25,186 nt of DNA, from positions 1 to 25,186 of the IMG/VR virus record IMGVR_UViG_3300031631_000021, one strand, 5' to 3'. The number at the start of each line of letters is the position of its first letter. Positions within the stretch are counted from its first letter, which is position 1. The notes beneath the pieces were generated by a model, which was not told the origin of the DNA, did no database searches, and saw only the letters and a list, made by a program, of their open reading frames with translations. A program made the translations under genes and the position numbers. Positions 6,413 to 12,061 of this stretch are shown here, piece after piece. The DNA is from a virus.

Positions 6413-6569
6413 CGCTGAATTGCGCCATTTGAGGGGCCAAGTGGATCGTCTGGAGCGAGAGGCTTATCGAAATAGTCCAGTGCCAAATTCACAGAACGAT
6501 CTCTGGATGGCGAGACAGGAACTGAAAAACTTTGTCAGCGGATTGCGACAGAACGAATACAAAATCTGA
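6387..6569 (+). CDS. Small hypothetical helical protein, 60 residues
   Basis: Starts MKKLTPAHDAELRHLRGQV after AAGGAGAGG at good spacing. The body is helical and charged (DRLEREAYRNSP, NDLWMARQELKNFVSGL). Two helices with a Pro-rich break (NSPVPNSQ) suggest a helical hairpin. No family recognised. It overlaps the upstream coiled-coil gene in another frame and precedes the winged-helix-like gene by 12 nt, so the three probably make one small transcription/translation unit. Confidence 0.65.
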   Translation: MKKLTPAHDAELRHLRGQVDRLEREAYRNSPVPNSQNDLWMARQELKNFVSGLRQNEYKI

Positions 6570-6581
6570 GGGAGAGAGCAG

Positions 6582-6974
6582 ATGAAAAGAGCCAAAACAA
6601 GACTAGAGCATCTCGCATATGAAAATACTTATGCCCGTTGCATACTGAAGCTGGAGAGATTTTACGCGAAAACTAAGGCTCAGGACGGCAAAATGCTTCG
6701 GCCACCGCTGCCGTGCGATATGGGAGAGCCAAGGACGAGCCGCACGGATACTGGCGCGTTTACTCCGATCTTGAGGGCGTTAGCAAAACACGGCCCAATG
6801 ACCAGTAGAGACTTGGCGCGGCTGTTAAAACAAAACTCACACAATGTTTGTGGCACAGTTCGCCACGCCGTGACGGCTGGATTAGTTGATCAGACCCCTC
6901 ACTCTATCCCAAGAGAAGAAGATGATAAAAAAAACGGCCATATGGACTGCTGGCTGTATCATCTCGCGGCATAA
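6582..6974 (+). CDS. Putative winged helix-turn-helix protein
   Basis: A 130-residue protein with GGGAGAGAG upstream of its ATG. N-terminal half is basic and helical (MKRAKTRLEHLAYENTYARCILKLERFYAK). Residues about 60-115 read TPILRALAKHGPMTSRDLARL then SHNVCGTVRHAVTAGLVDQTP, the pattern of a winged HTH (helix 1, T/S-R-DLA helix 2, recognition helix NVCGTVRHAV, then a wing). It could be a transcription regulator of the accessory region that begins 170 nt downstream with the repeated leaders; that link is inference. Last gene before a terminator-like hairpin at 6983-7012. Confidence 0.65.
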   Translation: MKRAKTRLEHLAYENTYARCILKLERFYAKTKAQDGKMLRPPLPCDMGEPRTSRTDTGAFTPILRALAKHGPMTSRDLARLLKQNSHNVCGTVRHAVTAGLVDQTPHSIPREEDDKKNGHMDCWLYHLAA

Positions 6975-6982
6975 ATTTCATC

Positions 6983-7018
6983 GGGGGAAAGTCGCCCATT
7001 TTGGCTTCCCCCTATTTT
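6983..7018 (+). terminator. Strong hairpin ending the early operon
   Basis: GGGGGAA (6983-6989) pairs with TTCCCCC (7006-7012), with an inner GCC/GGC pair (6994-6996 with 7003-7005) and an AGTC bulge; TATTTT follows (7013-7018). It lies 8 nt after the stop at 6974 and upstream of leader copy 1. Probably a terminator or a transcript-end stabiliser; the T-run is short. Confidence 0.55.
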
Positions 7019-7040
7019 CCCCCTATATATTTCCTCTATA

Positions 7041-7121
7041 TATTAATTAAATGTATTTAGTTTGTATTTTGCTATTGTATCTCCGATCAGAATGCCTATA
7101 TGTATTATGTAAGATCAAAAA
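7041..7121 (+). promoter_or_regulatory. Repeated leader/promoter, copy 1
   Basis: TATTAATTAAATGTAT at 7041-7056; -35-like TTGTAT at 7075-7080; 16-bp spacer; TATATG at 7097-7102, then TATTATGTAAGATCAAAAA to 7121. Copies at 7827 and 8371 share this order. GTATTTTG (7064-7071) can pair with CAGAATGC (7088-7095) with two wobbles around the -35. It precedes the gene at 7143. Promoter function is inferred from the conserved spacing. Confidence 0.7.
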
Positions 7122-7142
7122 CTCAAAAAATGGAGATACCCA

Positions 7143-7445
7143 ATGAGCATCGAAACCAAAAACCTTACTGCCAATCAAGTGAATGCCATGACTGCCTTAA
7201 TCAAAAGTTGCCTTGGCAACATGGGCGGTTCAACCCTCGCTGATTTAGAAGATGATCCGTTTACTTGGGTTGATGCCTCTGATCTCGTTGAAGCTGGCTG
7301 GGGCCAAAAAGAAGCTGAAGGCACATTCGGCTCATTGGTCGCTGCTGATTTAGTTTATCTTTATGACCAACGCTCGGCTGGCGATGGAGGTAACTTATAT
7401 TCGCTGGCAGCAGACTGGGACGTTCTTAGAAAATTTCACTCATAA
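7143..7445 (+). CDS. Hypothetical accessory protein behind leader copy 1
   Basis: A 100-residue protein, ATG 21 nt after the leader core, with GGAG in between. Sequence features: LTANQVNAMTALIKSCLG (helix), DLEDDPFTWVDASDLVEAGW, EAEGTFGSLVAADLVYLYD and GGNLYSLAADW. The GTFGSLV..DLV...D.....LYSLA pattern looks like a winged-helix fold (helix, helix, beta wing), but the DNA-binding helix is not basic, so it could instead bind protein. No family is recognised. It is followed by a TTCG-capped hairpin at 7453-7468 and then a second gene without a full leader of its own. Confidence 0.65.
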   Translation: MSIETKNLTANQVNAMTALIKSCLGNMGGSTLADLEDDPFTWVDASDLVEAGWGQKEAEGTFGSLVAADLVYLYDQRSAGDGGNLYSLAADWDVLRKFHS

Positions 7446-7452
7446 TCCAACG

Positions 7453-7468
7453 GGGGGCTTCGGCCCCT
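7453..7468 (+). terminator. TTCG-tetraloop hairpin after the first accessory gene
   Basis: GGGGGC (7453-7458), loop TTCG (7459-7462), GCCCCT (7463-7468), with a terminal G-T wobble. The C(TTCG)G tetraloop is exceptionally stable in RNA. There is no T-run, so it is more likely an mRNA-end stabiliser or attenuator than a full terminator. It lies 8 nt after the stop at 7445 and 28 nt before the next start. Confidence 0.5.
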
Positions 7469-7496
7469 CATCCAACGATCTAGAAAGGATCAAAAA

Positions 7497-7823
7497 ATGA
7501 AACTCTACACCAACGCAAAAGGCCAGTGGGTCGGAACCCAAGCCGAAGCCAAGACAATTGGCGCGGAGCAGACTGAAGTTCCCACTGACAAGCCCAGCCT
7601 GCTGGCGTGGCTCAACAACAGGACAGAGGCTGCAAATGCCCTTGGCCTGCCAGCGGAGCCAATGCCAGCCCCAGTGGTCACTGAGAGGGTGACAAGCCAC
7701 CCACAGGGCCGACCACACCCTTGGGTGACCATCAGGGAGTGCGCTGAGAAAGCGGCTCTGAAAGACCTCTCTGTGGCTCTAGCCGTTTACATGAACAGGG
7801 TCGATGAGGCGCTGGACGAGTAA
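7497..7823 (+). CDS. Hypothetical small protein, 108 residues
   Basis: Starts MKLYTNAKGQWVGTQAEAKTI after AAAGGATCAAAAA (7483-7496); the part GATCAAAAA echoes the end of the repeated leader. It contains a Pro-rich centre (GLPAEPMPAPVVTERVTSHP) between an N-terminal strand/helix part and a C-terminal helix (CAEKAALKDLSVALAVYMNRVDEALDE). The N-terminal QWVGTQAEAKTIGAE resembles short phage proteins that sense or modify other proteins, but I recognise no family. Two predicted structured ends joined by a flexible linker suggest a bridging or inhibitory role; this is speculation. Leader copy 2 begins 4 nt after its stop. Confidence 0.65.
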   Translation: MKLYTNAKGQWVGTQAEAKTIGAEQTEVPTDKPSLLAWLNNRTEAANALGLPAEPMPAPVVTERVTSHPQGRPHPWVTIRECAEKAALKDLSVALAVYMNRVDEALDE

Positions 7824-7826
7824 AAA

Positions 7827-7898
7827 TATTAATTAAATGTATCTGGGGGTATTGTATTCCCAGATATACTCCTTATATGTATTAGGTAAGATCAAAAA
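7827..7898 (+). promoter_or_regulatory. Repeated leader/promoter, copy 2
   Basis: TATTAATTAAATGTAT at 7827-7842, identical to copy 1; -35-like TTGTAT at 7852-7857; 16-bp spacer; TATATG at 7874-7879 and TATTAGGTAAGATCAAAAA to 7898. The -35 lies in the loop of a perfect 8-bp inverted repeat TATCTGGG/CCCAGATA (7840-7847 and 7859-7866), a possible operator. It precedes the gene at 7921 by 22 nt. Confidence 0.75.
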
Positions 7899-7920
7899 TC
7901 AAAAATCAGGAGACCATCCA

Positions 7921-8367
7921 ATGCTTCCAAGAACTGCCCAAGCCCACACCCCGCTCCGCGCCAGCAAGAGCCTCCGTACATGGTGTGGCCCATACGCCGT
8001 TGCTGTGTTTCTGCGTCAGCACTATGACGCCGCCTATGACGCCTGCCTGCAATTTACATATCGCGGCAAGATCACGGGCATGAGCAACAGCCTGATGAAA
8101 GTTGTAATGGGGGCCAACAACGTCGAGATGACGTTTCACTACAAGCGCGAGATCGGTTCGTATGCCAGAGACAATGCCACGCTGGCAGCTTGGCTCAAGA
8201 CCCGTGACCGCAAGAAGACCTATCTGGTCAACATCACGGGCCACTACATTGTGGTGTCGGGCGACAAGACCATCGACAACCAGTCTGGCGAGTGGCACAG
8301 CGTCCGTAAATCCAAGCACCGCCGCAAGCGTGTGGCCTACGCTTGGGAAATAAAAGCACCCCATTGA
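7921..8367 (+). CDS. Papain/C39-like cysteine peptidase candidate
   Basis: A 148-residue protein. Start ATG 7921 follows CAGGAGACC. Motifs fit a papain-like (C39-type) peptidase: Cys22 in RTWCGPYAVAVFL at the start of a helix, His108 in YLVNITGHYIVVSG on a strand, and Asp119/Asn120 in KTIDN just after it, giving the order Cys-His-Asp/Asn. KITGMSNSLMKVVMGANN (50-67) resembles the helix that follows a peptidase core. The C-terminus (SVRKSKHRRKRVAYAWEIK) is strongly basic. Known family roles: proteolysis, isopeptide or toxin-maturation cleavage; the substrate here is unknown. A pseudo-enzyme or a non-peptidase with the same fold is possible. It sits behind leader copy 2, suggesting an early host-directed function. 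Confidence 0.6.
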   Translation: MLPRTAQAHTPLRASKSLRTWCGPYAVAVFLRQHYDAAYDACLQFTYRGKITGMSNSLMKVVMGANNVEMTFHYKREIGSYARDNATLAAWLKTRDRKKTYLVNITGHYIVVSGDKTIDNQSGEWHSVRKSKHRRKRVAYAWEIKAPH

Positions 8368-8370
8368 TAA

Positions 8371-8435
8371 ATTAATTAACAATACCCCTTGATATATCTT
8401 GGGGTATCACTATATGTATTAGGTAAGATCAAAAA
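8371..8435 (+). promoter_or_regulatory. Repeated leader/promoter, copy 3
   Basis: ATTAATTAA at 8371-8379; -35-like TTGATA at 8389-8394 (5 of 6 to TTGACA); 16-bp spacer; TATATG at 8411-8416 and TATTAGGTAAGATCAAAAA to 8435, identical to copy 2 over the core. The -35 again lies in the loop of a perfect inverted repeat, ATACCCC/GGGGTAT (8382-8388 and 8401-8407), with arms unlike those of copy 2. It precedes the gene at 8460 by 24 nt. Confidence 0.75.
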
Positions 8436-8459
8436 TTCAAAAATCCAAGGAGACAGAAA

Positions 8460-8627
8460 ATGACCATCAAAATACTCAAAGTTGGACGCCACACATTGTC
8501 GCTTATCCACTCGCCATCCAGTAAATTGTTTGCAATTAAATCCAACAAAAACGCTTATGGCGATAGACTGGTTGCATTGCATTTGGGAAAAATCGGTGGC
8601 TGGTATTGCTACCGACCCCGTGCCTAA
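8460..8627 (+). CDS. Small hypothetical protein, 55 residues, behind leader copy 3
   Basis: Starts at ATG 8460 with AAGGAGACAG just upstream. The protein reads MTIKILKVGRHTLSLI, HSPSSKLFAIKSNKN and AYGDRLVALHLGKIGGWYCYRPRA. It is basic and looks like a small beta barrel or three-stranded sheet, such as an SH3-like fold, but no family is recognised. A hairpin (8634-8651) follows its stop. Evidence that it is real: leader, ribosome site and consistent codon use. It could be an inhibitory peptide acting on a host target; unproven. Confidence 0.65.
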   Translation: MTIKILKVGRHTLSLIHSPSSKLFAIKSNKNAYGDRLVALHLGKIGGWYCYRPRA

Positions 8628-8633
8628 TCAACA

Positions 8634-8651
8634 GGGGGCCATCGCGCCCCC
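8634..8651 (+). terminator. GC hairpin between small genes
   Basis: GGGGGC (8634-8639), loop CATCGC, GCCCCC (8646-8651), a perfect 6-bp stem. It is followed by ACCAACCAAGGAGAG, the ribosome site of the next gene, with no T-run. Likely an mRNA-stabilising or attenuating hairpin, like those at 2856, 6983 and 7453. Confidence 0.45.
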
Positions 8652-8670
8652 ACCAACCAAGGAGAGAAAA

Positions 8671-8871
8671 ATGGCACGTAGTTTTAAAATATTTGGAATT
8701 AAAGATGGTGGCTCAGAGGAGTGGGTCGATACTGTCAGCAGCCCAAAAGCGGGAAAGGCGGTACATGAGGCAATGAAGACGCAAGGCTATTTTGATTACA
8801 TCCGTTGCCGCGATTGCTTGGGCGGTTTGCGCTTTGAATACAATTTGAAAACTGGAAGGAAGACAGCATGA
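8671..8871 (+). CDS. Small hypothetical protein with CxxC
   Basis: A 66-residue protein. ATG 8671 follows GGAGAGAAAA. Sequence: MARSFKIFGIKDGGSEEW, VDTVSSPKAGKAVHEAMKTQ and GYFDYIRCRDCLGGLRFEYN. C-x2-C in IRCRDCLGG could be half of a zinc site, perhaps completed by a partner. Strand-helix-strand layout. No named family recognised. It is coupled to the following zinc-ribbon gene by an ATGA overlap (8868-8871), so the two cysteine-containing proteins may work together. Confidence 0.6.
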   Translation: MARSFKIFGIKDGGSEEWVDTVSSPKAGKAVHEAMKTQGYFDYIRCRDCLGGLRFEYNLKTGRKTA

Positions 8872-9029
8872 CTATCCCCTGCCCAGAATGCGACCACACC
8901 GATTATCACGGCAAGGTCGAAAAGGAAGTCCACCAGAGATTTGGTGGCACACTGGAGCCTGTTGGCGAATGGGTCGATTGCGATTACTGTAATGGCAGTG
9001 GCGAAGTGGAGGATGAAGACGATGGGTGA
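8868..9029 (+). CDS. Small zinc-ribbon protein (DnaJ-like CxxCxGxG)
   Basis: A 53-residue protein starting MTIPCPECDHTDY. Cys5-x2-Cys8 near the N-terminus and Cys38-x2-Cys41 in VDCDYCNGSGEV give a four-cysteine zinc ribbon; the second half CDYCNGSG matches the DnaJ zinc-finger repeat CxxCxGxG. The tail (EVEDEDDG) is acidic. Such tiny zinc proteins in phages can bind RNA polymerase or chaperones, but the target is unknown. The gene has an ATGA overlap with the gene before and overlaps the next one by 8 nt. Confidence 0.65.
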   Translation: MTIPCPECDHTDYHGKVEKEVHQRFGGTLEPVGEWVDCDYCNGSGEVEDEDDG

Positions 9030-9153
9030 TAAAACAGTAGTTGAATTTCCATCTGTGTCCGATTTGGATCGGCAGTTTGAGGAGCTTGAAAGGCAGCGTG
9101 AATTGATCAGGGAGCAGGCGCGACAGCTTGCTGCTGTTCACAAGCCCAAATAG
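9022..9153 (+). CDS. Small coiled-coil hypothetical protein, 43 residues
   Basis: ATG 9022 lies inside the previous gene with GGAGG (9008-9012) 9 nt upstream. The protein is MGDKTVVEFPSVSD followed by LDRQFEELERQRELIREQ and ARQLAAVHKPK, a charged amphipathic helix with leucine/phenylalanine heptads, consistent with a short coiled coil. No family is recognised. It is the last of the small accessory genes before the promoter-like element at 9158. Confidence 0.55.
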   Translation: MGDKTVVEFPSVSDLDRQFEELERQRELIREQARQLAAVHKPK

Positions 9154-9157
9154 CCGC

Positions 9158-9183
9158 TATAATGCCCCTATTCCATTTAGGGG
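9158..9183 (+). promoter_or_regulatory. TATAAT box and hairpin upstream of the membrane-protein gene
   Basis: TATAAT at 9158-9163, with no good -35 at the ideal distance (TGTTCA at 9135-9140 is weak), followed by CCCCTA (9165-9170) and TAGGGG (9178-9183) pairing around a 7-nt loop. The ribosome site of the gene at 9194 follows. This could be a promoter with a hairpin at the transcript start, or simply a hairpin ending the upstream mRNA. Confidence 0.35.
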
Positions 9184-9193
9184 GTGATGACCC

Positions 9194-9670
9194 ATGATCG
9201 ATCCAATCACAGCATTTGCTGCCGCTAATGCGGCCTTTAAGGGTGTTAAATTGCTGGTCGGCGCTGGCCGTGAGATACAGGACGTTAGCCAGCAGCTTGG
9301 CGCGTGGTACGGCGCAGTGGCTGATATTACTCGCGCCGAATCACAGCGCAAAAATCCGACATGGCTGGATAAAAAGACTTTAGGCTCTGACAACATAGAG
9401 CAAGAAGCTATGGACATCGTAATTCGCAAAAAAACTTTGGCTGAAAAGGAAAAAGAGATTAAGTTCATGCTGGATTATCGTTTCGGATTAGGTACTTACG
9501 ACGAAATGCTTGGCATGAGACGCAAGATCAGGGCCGACAGGGAGCGCACGGTATACGCCGCAATGGAGAGCAAGCGCCAAATGGCAAACAATCTTGCAAT
9601 CACGGGATTGGCTCTGGGCATTGTGTCCGTGCTGGGCGGTGGTATTTACCTGATTGCGCTTGCACTATGA
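9194..9670 (+). CDS. Conserved phage membrane-associated protein of unknown function
   Basis: A 158-residue protein starting MIDPITAFAAANAAFKGVKLL. The N-terminus is Ala-rich and helical; residues 40-130 are charged helices (NIEQEAMDIVIRKKTLAEKE, RFGLGTYDEMLGMRRKIRAD) and residues 133-157 (NLAITGLALGIVSVLGGGIYLI) form a C-terminal transmembrane helix. The combination MxDPIT-A.A..A...(V/L)K, a NP-TWLDKKT segment and a C-terminal anchor is one I recall in a family of marine phage proteins of unknown role. It overlaps the next gene by 4 nt (ATGA), hinting at a membrane/periplasm pair. A spanin-like role is possible but the anchor is at the wrong end for a typical inner-membrane spanin. Confidence 0.72.
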   Translation: MIDPITAFAAANAAFKGVKLLVGAGREIQDVSQQLGAWYGAVADITRAESQRKNPTWLDKKTLGSDNIEQEAMDIVIRKKTLAEKEKEIKFMLDYRFGLGTYDEMLGMRRKIRADRERTVYAAMESKRQMANNLAITGLALGIVSVLGGGIYLIALAL

Positions 9671-9936
9671 TTAAAGTTTTATTGATGTCCGTAACACTGG
9701 CTGGTGTTGCCAATCCCACGCACGTACCGTGCAGCTTGTGGAAGCGGATTACTGACAAAAATACTGGTCAGAAAATTTGCGTCTATCGCTTCTCAGCGGG
9801 ATTTGGGGGGCTTGGATATCACTATCCAACGCTATCGTTCTCCGAATGCCCCCGTGTTTTTCAGTGCGTCTATGAGAAGAAAGACAAGCGCCCCACGCTC
9901 AGTGAGATATTGGATGGCTTAAAAGACGGCTTCTGA
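9667..9936 (+). CDS. Small secreted cysteine-containing protein
   Basis: An 89-residue protein. MIKVLLMSVTLAGVANPTH resembles a short signal peptide, with possible cleavage after Ala15. The mature part has Cys22, Cys38, Cys61 and Cys67 (PCSLW, KICVYRF, ECPRVFQCVY), enough for two disulfides in the periplasm. No lipobox is present, so it is unlikely to be a lipoprotein. Coupled by ATGA to the membrane protein before it. Small secreted proteins with an ICVY...CP pattern occur in other phages as far as I recall, without known function. It is the last plus-strand gene; the late operon converges after 1 nt. Confidence 0.65.
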   Translation: MIKVLLMSVTLAGVANPTHVPCSLWKRITDKNTGQKICVYRFSAGFGGLGYHYPTLSFSECPRVFQCVYEKKDKRPTLSEILDGLKDGF

Positions 9937-9937
9937 G

Positions 9938-12061
9938 CTACCGAGCAGCCTCTCGTACCTGTGCCGCTGTGTCAGGCGTTAAGCTCTGTATAATTGAATT
10001 AGCCGCAGGAGACAGGCCAATTTCGGCCTGTGGTGCTTCATCTGTCTTGTTGTCTTCCACCGCCATATTATTAATATCTACTAATGCTGATCCAAACGCA
10101 TTAACATATTCCATTGCATCTTCTCTAAATTGCGAGTCTCTTGATGAAATCTCCATTAATCTGCCCAAATGAAATTTGGCATTATTTGGATTTTTCCCCA
10201 TCTGAGGCCCAGCTTTGACAAGCCATTTAATAAACTCAGGCTTTGTTAAAAGTCTGGCTGAGACATATGGGGTGAGTAGCGCCCCCACCATCCCAGATGC
10301 CGCTGTAGAAGCTGCTCCTGCAATATTTGATGGGTCTGTACCAATCATATACAGACCACCAATTAGGGGGCTAACAGTTGCCACTGTCCCAATGCTTTGC
10401 CCAGTGCGGCTATTATTTGCAAATGCATCTGCTGATTTTATGTCATCAAACATTGCAACCAAATTATCTAAGTCTTTTCTGTTAGAGCTTTTGCCAAACA
10501 AAACATCTTTTGCACTGTCAGATAATTTTGAATAATTGGTAATAAACTTAGCAGTTGAGAAATCTTCAATGGCATCTTGTCCAGCGGGATTTGTCATACC
10601 CAGCCTGCTTAATATTGATGCTTGTATGTCGCCTCTTTCTGCGGCAGGAATATTTCGCAATATTTTCTTTAATTTTGCGCCACCTTCCTTTGTGCCTTGC
10701 ATCAAAAACGTAAACGCTTGCACTTCATTTTTTTTGTCTCTGTGAAGTTGGTCATATACTGGTTCAACATCAAATTTCTGTCTGTTCTTAGTGTATGTGT
10801 CTGCCTTGCTTAATGCTTTTACTGCGTCTTCACCGCCATAATTTACAACGGCTTCATTCATATCGTTAGTCAAAGACTTATAAACAGTTTTTAAATAGCT
10901 GACAGCATCGCCGCCGCCTTGCTGCGTCATGCCATCTGTTTTACGGCGAAGATTTGTTCTTAATTGCCTAAGTGTTGAAAGTTCAACGCCACCGCCGCTC
11001 ATAGAATCTGCGATCAATCTTTCGACTTCATCTAAAGCCGCCTTCATAGACGGCAATAAAGATTCTGGGGCTTTGGATAAATCATCCATAAGTTTAGCAC
11101 GTAATTCTATAACATTGTTTAATCGACCAGTCGCATTCGGAGCTAAATCATACGCAGTATCATATAATTTGGTTTGATCTCTTCTGAATTTTGCAAGACC
11201 TTTTTCAACGCCTGTTTGCAAAATACTTCCAATTTCTCCACCCTCTTGAACAGGACGCCCATACTTGGATGCAATATCTTGTGCAGCTTGTCCTGCCTGT
11301 GTTCTAAAGGCATCAAATTTTTCAAATATCATCGGGGCGCTTGTCGGGAAATCGTTTAGTCTTTGCTCCAAAAACATTAAAACTGGAGACTGTGACGCGG
11401 TTCCAGCAGAAGGCAATTTTATACCAAATTTTGCCGCCTCTGCTAATCTTTCTTGTGCAGTGGCTTGGCGTTTTTTTCCAATACCAGCAACAGTACGGGT
11501 AACCGCACCGGGAATGCCCTTTACAGCATCAATTGTTTTTTCAGCAATTTTACCGCCAACAATTTCCATCCCAACATTTGTCGCGGCTTTAGACGTTTGC
11601 TCGACAGGCCCACCACGACTTACCGAAAATGGGTCAGGTAAAAACGCATCCACAGCCCTGTCGTATAATTGACCTCCAGCTTCAGACGCAAGTGCAGCCG
11701 CTGCTGGGACTGTGACCGCTTCTTCTGGAGTTGCGATTTGCGGCCCCAATTGACCAGCAACCAATGCTGATGTCCCGCCTATACCGCCAGATATTGTTGA
11801 TACAATATCCCTGCCAACAGAAACAACATCTCCAAAATCTAATCCTTTTGGGTTATAAAGAGTTTTTTGACCTGTTGATGGGTTTGTATAAATAAAATTA
11901 TCTTCGCCCATTGGGCTTCCAGCAGTTGAAACTGCGTCTGGATAAAATTGTTTTATTGCTTCCAGTCTTCGATCTGGGTCATCAAAATTCCCGACAATTG
12001 CACGAACTTTTTTTGGTGCGCCAGATGTTGTATCAATAGTTTTAAATGTAGAGCCTGCCAT
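9938..12061 (-). CDS. Large internal (ejection) virion protein candidate
   Basis: A 707-residue protein starting MAGSTFKTIDTTSGAPKKVR, the last gene of the minus-strand late operon. GGGGGCAGAATAA lies before the ATG. The N-terminal 60 residues (GNFDDPDRRLEAIKQFYPDA...SPMGEDNFIYTNP) look like a short structured region; residues about 85-140 are Gly/Ala-rich (GGIGGTSALVAGQLG) and could interact with membrane; the rest is mainly long helices (TLRQLRTNLRRKTD, RLGMTNPAGQDAIEDFS). This fits proteins stored in podovirus heads and ejected with DNA. No catalytic motif is seen. Role inferred from position after other virion genes, size and composition. Stop is 1 nt from the early operon's last stop. 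Confidence 0.65.
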   Translation of the reverse strand: MAGSTFKTIDTTSGAPKKVRAIVGNFDDPDRRLEAIKQFYPDAVSTAGSPMGEDNFIYTNPSTGQKTLYNPKGLDFGDVVSVGRDIVSTISGGIGGTSALVAGQLGPQIATPEEAVTVPAAAALASEAGGQLYDRAVDAFLPDPFSVSRGGPVEQTSKAATNVGMEIVGGKIAEKTIDAVKGIPGAVTRTVAGIGKKRQATAQERLAEAAKFGIKLPSAGTASQSPVLMFLEQRLNDFPTSAPMIFEKFDAFRTQAGQAAQDIASKYGRPVQEGGEIGSILQTGVEKGLAKFRRDQTKLYDTAYDLAPNATGRLNNVIELRAKLMDDLSKAPESLLPSMKAALDEVERLIADSMSGGGVELSTLRQLRTNLRRKTDGMTQQGGGDAVSYLKTVYKSLTNDMNEAVVNYGGEDAVKALSKADTYTKNRQKFDVEPVYDQLHRDKKNEVQAFTFLMQGTKEGGAKLKKILRNIPAAERGDIQASILSRLGMTNPAGQDAIEDFSTAKFITNYSKLSDSAKDVLFGKSSNRKDLDNLVAMFDDIKSADAFANNSRTGQSIGTVATVSPLIGGLYMIGTDPSNIAGAASTAASGMVGALLTPYVSARLLTKPEFIKWLVKAGPQMGKNPNNAKFHLGRLMEISSRDSQFREDAMEYVNAFGSALVDINNMAVEDNKTDEAPQAEIGLSPAANSIIQSLTPDTAAQVREAAR
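10012..10031. other. Perfect inverted repeat near the convergent junction
   Basis: ACAGGCC (10012-10018), AATTTC loop, GGCCTGT (10025-10031): a perfect 7-bp hairpin inside the C-terminal coding part of the 707-residue protein, 75 nt beyond the plus-strand stop. It lacks a T-run on either strand, so terminator function for the early operon is only a possibility. Confidence 0.35.

Noticed and set aside
8482-8670. N-terminal extension of the 66-residue CxxC protein
   Set aside because: Runs through another gene (8460-8627) and a hairpin; the ATG at 8671 has a strong ribosome site.
9194-9936. Classical inner/outer membrane spanin pair
   Set aside because: The membrane anchor is C-terminal and the second protein lacks a lipobox cysteine, so the standard spanin layout is not met.
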